Part shown: one piece after another, positions 11,460 through 20,381 of the stretch
Numbering within the stretch: position 1 is the first letter of the stretch
Layout of the letters: every line of letters begins with the position of its first letter
NCBI RefSeq assembly: GCF_000373785.1
Contig: NZ_KB892377.1
Coordinates: forward strand, 363,617 to 427,616
Source: Erysipelothrix tonsillarum DSM 14972
GTDB lineage: Bacteria; Bacillota_I; Bacilli_A; Erysipelotrichales; Erysipelotrichaceae
Direction: 5' to 3'
DNA: 64,000 bases
Notes under the pieces: generated by a model
What the model was told of the DNA's origin: nothing
Databases searched by the model: none
Seen by the model: the letters and a program-made list of their open reading frames with translations, nothing else
Translations under genes and position numbers: made by a program

Positions 11460-13346
11460 ATGGAAATAAACAGATCAAGATCAGTAAAACGATTGAAATG
11501 GGTGCTCACATTGTGCATCGGATTTGGAGTGGTGATGACAAAACCGATGCAAATTGCTGCGGAAGCCGATAATGTAGAGGTATCTAATCATGATAATACA
11601 TTGGGATATGATGCAGAGCGTGCATTAATATTGTTTAAGGCATATTTATTCAGTTTTGATAATATGACAGATGAACGTGCCAATAGATATATCGAACTTA
11701 TTAAACGGTTACCTGTTGAAGAACAAGCAGCAAAAATTACTGAGTATAAAAAGCATTTTGAGGCTCGTAGACAAAAAGAAAAGCGGGATCAAGCCGTCGA
11801 GATATTATTAGAGGAAGTAGATTTAAAATTTTTCCATGTGCCTACAGACGTGAAGGCAAGCTATGCAGAACGCATTAAGTCGGCAAGTCTTGATGAACTT
11901 CCCTTGATCCGGGAAGAATTGATAGCTCTGGATCAAGAGAATGCGAAAATGGTGGATATTTATCGAGATTTTCATGATCAATTGTTTGCCTTTGAATTTT
12001 TAACGATTTCAGATAAAAATTATTATGATGATCGAATGGAAAATGCATTTTACGAAAAAAACGAATTAATGTTAAGGCAGGCATTCAACGATGCTGTAAA
12101 AGCAAACGAAGCTGCACGACTGAAAGCACCGAGTACACTTTTAGAAAGTGCAAAAGGTGTTGCAATGACTAAGGTAGATAAGTTGTATGAAATGCTCGAT
12201 AGCATCGACCACACATTAGAACCTTTACCAAAAACAGCTTTCTATAATAAATATAGTATATATTGGTCAGAATTTGGTAAAATACGGAAATCGAAAGCAG
12301 CTGTGGTAGAAGAAATAAAAGCATTAAAATCACTTGAAGCGGTTAATGACTATACGAAACGGTACCTGATTCCTGCTCATGATTTTATAGTTTTAGAATA
12401 CTCCGCACGTGTTGCCTTGAAAATAGGCAAACAATATCCGGATCATAAAGAAATTCAAAGATACCTAGCGGAAGATATTTTTAAAACATGGCCGCAAGGG
12501 GATGTAAGTGGGTTATCTTTTGTAGCGATGAATCGTTTGAATCGGATTGAAAATGCGGTTGCATCAGTAAAAATAAAACCTAAGCAACCGAATGTTCAAA
12601 GTCCGGAAAAAAGTACTAAACGGAATGCTTGGCTTGGTGCTGTAGGAAAATCTAAATATGTTGATGAGACAGGAAACTTTGTTCGTAGTCAGTGGAAACA
12701 AGTACAAGGCAATACGTATTATTTTAATCAAAGCGGGATTCCAAATGTGGGTTTGTTTACAGTCGGTAATCAAAAGTATTACAGTACTGAAAAAGGTGTC
12801 TCTCAACAATGGCATCGGTATGGAAAGACGTGGTACTATACGGACCAGGCTGGCCGCCTTGTTACAGGTTGGAAAAAAATATCCGGAAAATGGTATTATC
12901 TCGATGAATCCGGTGCGATGGCAACCGGATGGAAGAAAATAAACCATAAATGGTATTATCTTGACGGTTCAGGTGCAATGGTAACAGGTTGGAAGCGAGT
13001 CAACACCAAGTGGTATTACCTTGAAGAAACAGGCGTTATGGCCACAGGTTGGAAAAAAATAAATCATAAATGGTATTATCTTGATGGTTCGGGAGCGATG
13101 GCTACCGGGTGGAAGAAAATTAGTAATAAATGGTATTACCTCGATAAATCCGGAGTGATGGCCACAGGTTGGAAAAATATCCAACAAAAATGGTACTATC
13201 TCGATGGTTCGGGCACAATGATTACGGGATGGAAGAAGCACAATCAGAAATGGTACTATATGGATGACTCAGGTATGATGATTCGCGGGTGGCGGAAAAT
13301 TAAGGGGATATGGTATCAATTTGATCAAAGTGGCGCGATGCTTTAA
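11460..13346 (+). CDS. Choline-binding-repeat surface protein with helical N-domain
   Basis: A secreted protein of 628 residues, probably held on the envelope by phosphocholine-decorated polymers. It has a signal peptide (about 1-35) and a charged helical region (about 50-390) with three-helix units that resemble GA/FIVAR-type modules. From about residue 400 it carries eight 20-residue cell-wall-binding units of the form ATGWKKINHKWYYLDGSGA plus a few diverged ones. There is no catalytic domain and no LPXTG. The start at 11460 is preferred over 11451 because the GAAGGGG ribosome site abuts 11451 but lies nine bases before 11460. It shares its architecture with the gene at 59667. Binding to albumin or another host protein is speculation. 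Confidence 0.82.
   Translation: MEINRSRSVKRLKWVLTLCIGFGVVMTKPMQIAAEADNVEVSNHDNTLGYDAERALILFKAYLFSFDNMTDERANRYIELIKRLPVEEQAAKITEYKKHFEARRQKEKRDQAVEILLEEVDLKFFHVPTDVKASYAERIKSASLDELPLIREELIALDQENAKMVDIYRDFHDQLFAFEFLTISDKNYYDDRMENAFYEKNELMLRQAFNDAVKANEAARLKAPSTLLESAKGVAMTKVDKLYEMLDSIDHTLEPLPKTAFYNKYSIYWSEFGKIRKSKAAVVEEIKALKSLEAVNDYTKRYLIPAHDFIVLEYSARVALKIGKQYPDHKEIQRYLAEDIFKTWPQGDVSGLSFVAMNRLNRIENAVASVKIKPKQPNVQSPEKSTKRNAWLGAVGKSKYVDETGNFVRSQWKQVQGNTYYFNQSGIPNVGLFTVGNQKYYSTEKGVSQQWHRYGKTWYYTDQAGRLVTGWKKISGKWYYLDESGAMATGWKKINHKWYYLDGSGAMVTGWKRVNTKWYYLEETGVMATGWKKINHKWYYLDGSGAMATGWKKISNKWYYLDKSGVMATGWKNIQQKWYYLDGSGTMITGWKKHNQKWYYMDDSGMMIRGWRKIKGIWYQFDQSGAML
12850..13340 (+). repeat. Eight tandem 60-base choline-binding units
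   Basis: In-frame 60-base units encode TGW-x7-WYYLD-xSG-type motifs. Units 2 and 4 are almost identical at the protein level (KKINHKWYYLDGSGAM), which suggests recent duplication or exchange inside the array. Confidence 0.85.
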
Positions 13347-13355
13347 ATAATATTT

Positions 13356-13381
13356 AACACTTCAATATGAAGTGTTTTTTT
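13356..13381 (+). terminator. Terminator after the choline-binding protein gene
   Basis: AACACTTC and GAAGTGTT flank a short AATAT loop, followed by a T-run. Confidence 0.85.
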
Positions 13382-13682
13382 GTATTTAAAACTTAAGAAT
13401 GAATGAATAATCAAAATCCTTCTTGCGTGATTGAATGATTTTTTGTGTGGGTTGTGTTCGTAAATGGGACAAGCCTAACTGATGAGAGGTATTCTTGAAA
13501 CTCGACATTATATATCGTTTTATGTGAAAAATATTATCATAATCGCAATAAAATTATATTAAGTTACAAGATTATGTCTTTTATTGTAAGTGCTTACAAC
13601 ATATACTTTGGATAATATGAAAGAAAGGAGAAGGCAATAAAATTTAATAACGATATCGGGAAGGAAGCAAAAAGGAGCTAAT
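13382..13682. other. Intergenic region upstream of the beta-propeller gene
   Basis: About 300 bases of AT-rich sequence with a CRE-like site at 13585-13598 and the AAAGGAG ribosome site at 13670-13676. GATAAT near 13612 could be a -10 box, but no well-spaced -35 was found. No gene is apparent. Confidence 0.5.
13585..13598. promoter_or_regulatory. CRE-like site upstream of the beta-propeller gene
   Basis: TGTAAGTGCTTACA matches the CRE consensus at 13 of 14 positions (T in place of the central C). It lies about 85 bases before the start codon, in the likely promoter region. Confidence 0.5.
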
Positions 13683-16600
13683 ATGAAACAAAAAATAAAT
13701 AGAACATTATTGGTAATCTTAACATTGGTTCTTGGATCGTCAGCACTGGGTGTGCGTTCAATTCAAGCAGAGGAAAAACCACAAGCTGTTTTAAATGGTC
13801 GTGGTTATCTTGAACCAACCAGTGTTGATTCACAAATCGACACAACAGCCGTAGTTATTAGTGCGGTATTTTCGGAGCACAAGGGACGTTTAATGGCGTA
13901 TACTATGACGAATGGTGGCTATTTTAATGCCTTAGATGTTGAGCAGGATGAAGTCATATTCAGTAAACACGTAGAAGGGGTGAGTCAAGTTTGGGCTCAC
14001 ACAGTTGATTCGAATGGAATTATCTATTTAGGGGCTTTAGGACCTAAAAATGATGGTCAACTTTACCGTTATGTTCCAGAATCAGAAAATTTAGAATATT
14101 TAGGAACACCTTTACCAGGTCATCAATTTTGGTCTATTACTACAGATGAACACGGTAATGTTTATATTGGGACCCATAAAGAACATGAAGCGGCTGTTGT
14201 TAAATATGATGTGTCTAAAGAAGAATTCATTCACTTAGGCTTAGCTGCACCGGGTAAAAATATGGGATATGTGCGTTCAATTGCATACCATGATGGAAGT
14301 TTGTATCTAGGGACAGGAATTGATGCACGACTCATTAAAATGGATCCAGATACAGGTGATACTATAGATATCACTGCTAATGCATATGATATTATTGATA
14401 AAAAAAGCGATAAAAATGACATTAAGCATATATATAATTTAGATGTTGCGGGTGACTATCTGTTTGCACGTTTTGATAATGATGGTGAAAATGCTTTATT
14501 ATTTTATAATCTTAAGGAGCAAAAATGGTCAGATAAAAAATTAGCGAAAAACCATGACGGTGGTTCGGATGATTATGGGGTATTTAGTTGGGACCAATTA
14601 GCTTTTAACGGTACAAAAACGTACATTACCTATGAGCGTAAATTACATGAGATTGATATTGAAACCTTGGAACATCGCCAAGTTGGTAATTCATTTTTAG
14701 GTCATCGTGGTGGTGCGGTTTGGGATTTTGGTAAGGGCAATGAGTTTGTATCCTTAGAACGTATTGGTACCATGGCTCATTTTAATCTTGAAACAGGAAA
14801 CTCACATCGTACTGAAAATGTTTTAAAAGGAACACCACTTTTATTGCATAATCTTGGCAAAGATTCGGAAGGAAATCTTTATGTATCATCATACCCAGGT
14901 GGACCTAAAGGATTACAAGTAAACTTAAAAGAGGGAACCAAACGTGAGTACCGCCAAATGCAAGCAGAAGGCATGGCTGCTGGTGAGGAACACACGATGT
15001 ATTTTGGTCTGTATGGTGGCGCAGTCATTCAAGCAATGGATACTCAGTCTTTGAAACAGGAAACATTGTTTAATTTAAAAGATGAATATCAACAAGACCG
15101 GCCTTATATCATGAAGTACGAGTATGATTTACTAATGATTGGAACGATTCCAGATTACAAAGTTTTAGGTGGTGTCTTGGCTCTTTACAACCAAAAAACA
15201 CAAGAGAAAAATGTTTATCCAAATGTGGTGAACAATCAAAGTATCGTCGGCCTCGCTAAGTATGGGAATCTTATTTTTGGGTCAACCACGACAAAGGGTG
15301 GGCTGGATGCAGATCCAACTCAACAAGCTGAAAAACCTGTTATTTTTGTATGGGATATCGAAAAACAAGAAAAGATTCAAGAAATAACACTACCTTTTAG
15401 TGAGATTTCAAAAACTCCGATGATTAGTGGTTTGACCTTTGATCAAGATGGACAACTATGGGGGGCTGTAGATGGGATTCTGTTTACTATGGACCCGGAA
15501 ACACTGATGTTTACAAAATATCTAAATATTTATCCTGATATCAGTAATCGCGGCATGTGGCGTCCTGTGCACATTGAGTTTGGTGAAGATGGGTTTGTGT
15601 ATACCGACCTTGGTGGTCGTCTTACGGTAGTTGATCCTAGCACATGGGAACACACGCGGATCCTAACACCGAAAGAAGTTGATTTTATGACACTAAGTCA
15701 TGATGGAGACGGGAATGAAGCCATCTATTTTCTCCAAAATAGCCCAACCGCGATTGAAACTGTAAAAATTATTGATGTGGACCCGTTTGATGTGGTTGAT
15801 GAAACGATGGTGGCACAAGTGATACTTCCAATAGAAAATCATAATTTTGAGGAAGAAGCTGTGAAACAGAAAGCTGTGGAAGGGCTGACAGATAAAGAAG
15901 TTGATTTAAAAAGCATTTCGGGCTGGTCATCTTTGTTCGATGCAATTACCGAGAATGTTGGTTTTGAGATTACGGATGAAAAAGCATTTGAAGGCAATAA
16001 GAGCTTAAAATTATTTGATCGAAGCGATAAAGAAACGGTATTTGTTAAATCAAATCCTATACCCGTTCAACCAGATCTTAACTATCGTTTTAATACGCAA
16101 TTATTTTTACTGGATGGTCAAAATACAGTTTTCATTCGTTTCTTTGATCAAGATGGAAACAGTGTTATGAATGATGTAGAGGGAGTAAGTTTAAAGCATA
16201 TTCGCAATGGATATGGTTTGTGGCAAGAAGTAAGTGTCGGTTATCGAGCACCAAAGGAAGCAGCTTATGCACAACTGCATTTTGGTTCATCGAATTATTT
16301 TCAAACAGAGGGTGCCTTCTATGATGCAATTGAAGGTTTTGAAGAGCAGGAAGTGGTTATCTTGAAAACCAAAGCATTAATGCACTATCTTGATAAAGCG
16401 GAAAGATTTGTAGCAAATCAAAGTAAAACACGGACAAATCTTGACCTCAAGGCTTTAGTTGATGAAATCGAGAGCGTAAAACTCATGATCGAACAAATCC
16501 AAAGCGAGCAGGATGCTATGAAAATTGGAATTTCACAAGAAGCGTTTCAGGAACGAATTTCACAAGAAGATGTGGATGCAGCCGTAGCTTCTATAAAAAT

Positions 16601-16928
16601 GGCAGTGGATACATTAAAGCCTGTTGAACCCGATGAGGGTGAAAAACCAATTGAAACTCCGGTTGATAATCCGACGGAACAACCAACTGAAAAACCTATA
16701 GAGTATCCAACTGAAAGCCCAACAAAACCACCAGTTACTGAACCAAGTCAGGAAGTACCCGTCCAAGGTGGTGTTCAGAAACCAATGGAAAGTGAGGAAA
16801 CTGTATTTGATAAGCACAAAGTATTGAATCAAAATCTTCCATCAACAGGGGTTCAAAAATACTCTGTGGTTCCTTTAAGCGTAATGCTCTTGTTTGCAGG
16901 ATCCATATTATTCAAAAAAAGAGATTAA
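13683..16928 (+). CDS. LPXTG-anchored beta-propeller protein with C-terminal CBM-like domain
   Basis: A 1081-residue wall-anchored protein of unknown activity. It has a signal peptide (1-30), then a long region (about 40-700) of repeated blade-like units such as GNVYIGTHKEHEAAVVKYD and GSLYLGTGIDARLIKMDPDTG, diagnostic of a beta-propeller, perhaps two. Residues about 725-900 look like a galactose-binding-fold carbohydrate-binding module. A helical segment, a PTEKP-type Pro-rich spacer, LPSTG, a hydrophobic segment and a KKRD tail follow. No catalytic signature was recognised. Propeller folds occur both in lectin-like proteins and in polysaccharide lyases, so either is possible. It precedes the ABC importer and oxidoreductase operon, which suggests capture or cleavage of the same glycan. 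Confidence 0.78.
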   Translation: MKQKINRTLLVILTLVLGSSALGVRSIQAEEKPQAVLNGRGYLEPTSVDSQIDTTAVVISAVFSEHKGRLMAYTMTNGGYFNALDVEQDEVIFSKHVEGVSQVWAHTVDSNGIIYLGALGPKNDGQLYRYVPESENLEYLGTPLPGHQFWSITTDEHGNVYIGTHKEHEAAVVKYDVSKEEFIHLGLAAPGKNMGYVRSIAYHDGSLYLGTGIDARLIKMDPDTGDTIDITANAYDIIDKKSDKNDIKHIYNLDVAGDYLFARFDNDGENALLFYNLKEQKWSDKKLAKNHDGGSDDYGVFSWDQLAFNGTKTYITYERKLHEIDIETLEHRQVGNSFLGHRGGAVWDFGKGNEFVSLERIGTMAHFNLETGNSHRTENVLKGTPLLLHNLGKDSEGNLYVSSYPGGPKGLQVNLKEGTKREYRQMQAEGMAAGEEHTMYFGLYGGAVIQAMDTQSLKQETLFNLKDEYQQDRPYIMKYEYDLLMIGTIPDYKVLGGVLALYNQKTQEKNVYPNVVNNQSIVGLAKYGNLIFGSTTTKGGLDADPTQQAEKPVIFVWDIEKQEKIQEITLPFSEISKTPMISGLTFDQDGQLWGAVDGILFTMDPETLMFTKYLNIYPDISNRGMWRPVHIEFGEDGFVYTDLGGRLTVVDPSTWEHTRILTPKEVDFMTLSHDGDGNEAIYFLQNSPTAIETVKIIDVDPFDVVDETMVAQVILPIENHNFEEEAVKQKAVEGLTDKEVDLKSISGWSSLFDAITENVGFEITDEKAFEGNKSLKLFDRSDKETVFVKSNPIPVQPDLNYRFNTQLFLLDGQNTVFIRFFDQDGNSVMNDVEGVSLKHIRNGYGLWQEVSVGYRAPKEAAYAQLHFGSSNYFQTEGAFYDAIEGFEEQEVVILKTKALMHYLDKAERFVANQSKTRTNLDLKALVDEIESVKLMIEQIQSEQDAMKIGISQEAFQERISQEDVDAAVASIKMAVDTLKPVEPDEGEKPIETPVDNPTEQPTEKPIEYPTESPTKPPVTEPSQEVPVQGGVQKPMESEETVFDKHKVLNQNLPSTGVQKYSVVPLSVMLLFAGSILFKKRD

Positions 16929-16932
16929 TTCT

Positions 16933-16953
16933 AGGAGGGAAACCTCCTTTTTT
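16933..16953 (+). terminator. Terminator after the beta-propeller gene
   Basis: AGGAGG and CCTCCT flank a GAAA loop, followed by T6. The stem is short, but the tetraloop and T-run make it convincing. Confidence 0.8.
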
Positions 16954-17351
16954 AGATGAGTTTAATGAGTTATCGCAATATTTTTATGATTATTGGCAAG
17001 TTCGGTAATTTTGTAAAGAAGGAAACAAGGCTATAATGAAAGCGTATTCAAGATGGAAATCACAATATAATGCCAAGTTCTCTGTATATTATTTAAAAAC
17101 CTATTAAAAATACAGAAGATACCATATAAATTATGATGAAAGTTAATCACGTTATGAGCGTTTAAACTGAAATTATGTTTTATTGCGCAAGATATTGATG
17201 AAAGCAGGTCTTGAAAGAAAAATGGATAATGCAAGATCATTGTCTTGGAAGATGCTCTGTATTGATGAGTCTATGGGGAGGTGACATTGTTACGGGCAAC
17301 TTAAAATGTTGATGTTTTAAAATCACAAAAAATATCGTAGGAGGAAAAACG
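16954..17351 (+). other. Long leader region of the ABC importer operon
   Basis: Almost 400 bases without a credible gene. A promoter-like TATAAT at 17032-17037, with TTGTAA/TTTGTA 15-16 bases upstream, would start an mRNA with a leader of about 310 bases. A CRE-like site overlaps the -10 box. No known riboswitch class was recognised in the leader. Confidence 0.45.
17037..17050. promoter_or_regulatory. CRE-like site overlapping the ABC operon -10 box
   Basis: TGAAAGCGTATTCA matches the CRE consensus at 13 of 14 positions and shares its first base with the TATAAT at 17032-17037. A repressor bound here would block initiation. Confidence 0.5.
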
Positions 17352-18590
17352 ATGAATAAGAATGTAAAACGTTCGATAGTGGTATTAATGTCATTATTGG
17401 TATTAGCGGGATGTGGTAGTAAAAAAGAAACACCTGCTGAAGCTGCAAAAATTACGGTTTGGGTACACCCTTTTGTAGGTCCTGAGAAAAAAGATGAGAT
17501 TGAAGCAGTTTATGCTGGAATGACGGAAGAATTCAAAAAAACAAATCCAGAAGCTGAAATCATATTTGAAGAGATTCCATGGGCGAACCGCGAACAAAAA
17601 CTGACGACGACTCTCGCAGCAAATGAAGGTCCTGATATTTTTTATCTCATTCCGGATCAATTAACACAATTTGCAGATAAGGGTTTAATTGCTGATATAA
17701 ACGATTTTGTAAAAACAGAAGAACTGAAAGATTTCAGTGAAACATCAATTGATGCAGTAACCTATAAGGAGAAACTCTTTGGATTACCAATTCTTCGCGA
17801 ATCGCAATCACTTTTCTATAACAAAGCAATTTTAGAAGAGATTGGTGGCGACATCAATAATCTACCGAAAACATGGGAAGAATTTAATGAACTCGGACAA
17901 AAGGCTGTAGATAAAGGTTACTATGCACGAACTTATGATGGTGGAAATACGCTTAATTCATCGCTTTATCCTTTAATTTGGCAAGCGGGTGGGGATATTG
18001 TTAATGATCAAAATGAAATCTTCATCAATAATGAAAAATCTATTAAAGCATTTACTCAAATTAATGAATGGTATCAAAATGGGTTTATTTCAAAAGACTC
18101 GGTTACCATTGAAGACTCTGCGGGTCTCTTCCTAGAAGGCAAAGTGATGGCTGCATGGGCTGCTAATAATATGATTGGTGCTGCTGAAGAGAACAAACTT
18201 GATTTCGTCATTGGATCACCACTTAAAGAAGAAGTTGAGACAACTTTTGGAACTACGGGGGCGTTTATAGTCTCATCAGGTTCAAAAAATAAAGAAAAAG
18301 CGGTTGAATTCTTACAAGTAATGACAAATGTAGACAATATGAAGCCTTTCAATGAAGTTACAGGATTTATTCCTCCACGTGAATCTGCGTTGGGAATCTT
18401 TGATGACAATGAAGCAATGAAAAAAATGGCTGAATTTACGAAGATTGCGCGTCCTGGCGTCATTAACGCTCAAGCACGTGTCTTCATGCCAGATGTTCAA
18501 GCAAAAGTACAAGCGATGCTTGAAGGTTCATTAACGCCTGAAGAAGCTGCACAAGAGGCAGCAGATGTTATTCAAACATACTTAAAATAA
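17352..18590 (+). CDS. Sugar ABC transporter substrate-binding lipoprotein
   Basis: A CUT1-type (maltose-binding family) solute-binding protein of 412 residues. The signal peptide ends in the lipobox LAGC with the lipidated Cys21. Family features include the ITVWVHPFVGPEK strand near residue 35 and the TVEDSAGLFLEGKVMAAW-like region near 255. It delivers an oligosaccharide or glycoside to the two permeases that follow. A strong AGGAGG ribosome site is present. The ligand is unknown. Downstream oxidoreductases rather than simple glycosidases suggest an unusual sugar derivative. Confidence 0.9.
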   Translation: MNKNVKRSIVVLMSLLVLAGCGSKKETPAEAAKITVWVHPFVGPEKKDEIEAVYAGMTEEFKKTNPEAEIIFEEIPWANREQKLTTTLAANEGPDIFYLIPDQLTQFADKGLIADINDFVKTEELKDFSETSIDAVTYKEKLFGLPILRESQSLFYNKAILEEIGGDINNLPKTWEEFNELGQKAVDKGYYARTYDGGNTLNSSLYPLIWQAGGDIVNDQNEIFINNEKSIKAFTQINEWYQNGFISKDSVTIEDSAGLFLEGKVMAAWAANNMIGAAEENKLDFVIGSPLKEEVETTFGTTGAFIVSSGSKNKEKAVEFLQVMTNVDNMKPFNEVTGFIPPRESALGIFDDNEAMKKMAEFTKIARPGVINAQARVFMPDVQAKVQAMLEGSLTPEEAAQEAADVIQTYLK

Positions 18591-18611
18591 TTTAGAATGT
18601 GAGGGTTTAAG

Positions 18612-19553
18612 ATGGAAGAAAAACACCAACCATCCCAAGTTAAACCACACAAACCGACACGAACGGAACGAGTGCTTCATCATTTTAAGAAGCACTCGCT
18701 CGTTTATCTATTTCTCGTACCGGTTTTATTACACTTTACGGTGTTCTACGTGTGGCCAATACTTTTTAGTTTTGCAATTACATTTATGGATTATCCAATT
18801 ATTGGAAAACCAGAGTTTATCGCACTCGCAAATTGGAAACGATTTTTTAAAGATCCAAATGCATGGAAGTCTATTTGGAATACTTTAAAATTCTCGTTGT
18901 ACTATATTTTACCCACCATGGCATTAGGCCTCTTCTTTGCCGTTTTAATCCATTCGTTAAAACGTCGCTGGGCAACATTTTTTAAGGGGGTTTTCTTTCT
19001 TCCTGTTGTTACCTCGTTTGTGGTTATCTCCGGAATTTGGGCATGGATGTTCAGAGGGAACAGTGAAGGTTTTATCAACCAGTTCCTAGCACTTTTTGGT
19101 ATTAAAGAACAATTGTTTCTATCAAGTTCAAAACAAGCACTTATCGTATTAGCAGGGTTATCAGTTTTTAAAGTAGTTGGAAATACGATGATTTATTATT
19201 ATGCAGGGTTACAAGGGATTCCAGATGATGTCTATGAAGCAGCGAAAATTGATGGTTCCGGTCGTTTTAGAACCTTCTTTAAAATTACGATACCGCTTTT
19301 ATTACCGATTCATTTGTATGTCGCTATTACCACAACAATTGGCTCTTTTCAAATCTTTGACTCAGCATTCTTGTTGACCAAGGGTGGACCAAACTATGCT
19401 ACAAACACAATCGTATACTATATGTACCAACAAGGATTTACGGCATATGACTTCGGTTATGCAAGTGTACTTGCATACGTCTTATTCTTCTTTATCTTTG
19501 TGGTATCAATGATTCAAAAACGTTATCTTGGTAAACAAGTTGATTATAATTAG
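18612..19553 (+). CDS. Sugar ABC transporter permease (MalF-type)
   Basis: A 313-residue inner permease with about six membrane segments after a basic cytoplasmic N-terminus. The EAA loop that docks the ATPase reads YEAAKIDGSGRFRTFFKITIP at about residues 212-232. It starts 21 bases after the binding protein gene with a GAGGG ribosome site. It pairs with the next permease. No ATPase gene is present in the operon, so a shared MsmK-type ATPase encoded elsewhere is expected. Confidence 0.92.
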   Translation: MEEKHQPSQVKPHKPTRTERVLHHFKKHSLVYLFLVPVLLHFTVFYVWPILFSFAITFMDYPIIGKPEFIALANWKRFFKDPNAWKSIWNTLKFSLYYILPTMALGLFFAVLIHSLKRRWATFFKGVFFLPVVTSFVVISGIWAWMFRGNSEGFINQFLALFGIKEQLFLSSSKQALIVLAGLSVFKVVGNTMIYYYAGLQGIPDDVYEAAKIDGSGRFRTFFKITIPLLLPIHLYVAITTTIGSFQIFDSAFLLTKGGPNYATNTIVYYMYQQGFTAYDFGYASVLAYVLFFFIFVVSMIQKRYLGKQVDYN

Positions 19554-19562
19554 GAGGCACTT

Positions 19563-20381
19563 ATGAAAGATCGTAAAATAAAAATAATTCGTAACGTTAT
19601 CCTCGCATTATTTGGTTTGGCGTTCATCATTCCATTCCTAATTATGATGACGGGTGCGTTTATAGATGCAAAAATACCTGTAGGAAATCCTTTTACTTGG
19701 CTCAAAACACATGACTTGACGCTTAAGAATTTCCAACATATTTTTAAATATTCACCAATTTTAAGATGGATGCTGAATTCCATTATTGTTTCGGTAATTC
19801 CTACCGTACTGCAAATGTTTTTCGCAGCTATTCTCGGTTATATCTTCGCCCGTAAAGATTTCTTTGGTAAAGATATACTATTTTGGGCAATGATGGCAGT
19901 TGTGATGGTACCGACACAAGTCTTAATTATCCCGCGTTATATTATGTTTAGTAATTTTGGTTGGGTAAATAAGCGAACAGCTCTGATTGTACCGGCAATT
20001 TGGTCGATTATGGGTGTGTTCTTAGTTAAACAATTTATGGCACAAGTTCCAAAATCTTTAGAAGAATCCGCACAAATTGATGGAGCAAGTGATTTAAAAA
20101 TCTTCTTCACGATTATGTTGCCTCTTTCTAAACCCGTCATTGCAACGGTGGGAACGTTCGCATTTATCTCATCTTGGAATGATTTTCTTACACCGCTAAT
20201 CTTTACCACAAGCAGTGACATGTATCCAATTACAGTTGGACTGGCATCCTTGCTTACAAAAGAAGGTCATTTTGGAATTGAGATGGCAGGTGCGTTCTTG
20301 TCCTTTATTCCAACATTTATTATATTCTTGTTCTTCCAAAAATACTTTACGAAAGGAATTGCCTTTACAGGTATCAAATGA
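19563..20381 (+). CDS. Sugar ABC transporter permease (MalG-type)
   Basis: A 272-residue partner permease. The EAA loop is EESAQIDGASDLKIFFTIMLP (about 162-182). Several hydrophobic membrane helices are visible. The start follows TTAGGAGGCAC. Its stop overlaps the ATGATG start of the dehydrogenase gene, so the transport and catabolic genes are one transcription and translation unit. Confidence 0.92.
   Translation: MKDRKIKIIRNVILALFGLAFIIPFLIMMTGAFIDAKIPVGNPFTWLKTHDLTLKNFQHIFKYSPILRWMLNSIIVSVIPTVLQMFFAAILGYIFARKDFFGKDILFWAMMAVVMVPTQVLIIPRYIMFSNFGWVNKRTALIVPAIWSIMGVFLVKQFMAQVPKSLEESAQIDGASDLKIFFTIMLPLSKPVIATVGTFAFISSWNDFLTPLIFTTSSDMYPITVGLASLLTKEGHFGIEMAGAFLSFIPTFIIFLFFQKYFTKGIAFTGIK

Noticed and set aside
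12564-12947. Long minus-strand frame of 127 codons
   Set aside because: It lies wholly inside the repeat region of the choline-binding gene and its openness follows from the repeat codon pattern; no ribosome site.
12850-13340. Regular 60-base repeats that could suggest a repeat array such as CRISPR
   Set aside because: The units are in frame, have no unique spacers and encode choline-binding motifs.
17031-17240. Minus-strand frame of 69 codons in the ABC operon leader
   Set aside because: Low-complexity Phe/Asn/His-rich sequence typical of AT-rich noncoding DNA, no ribosome site.
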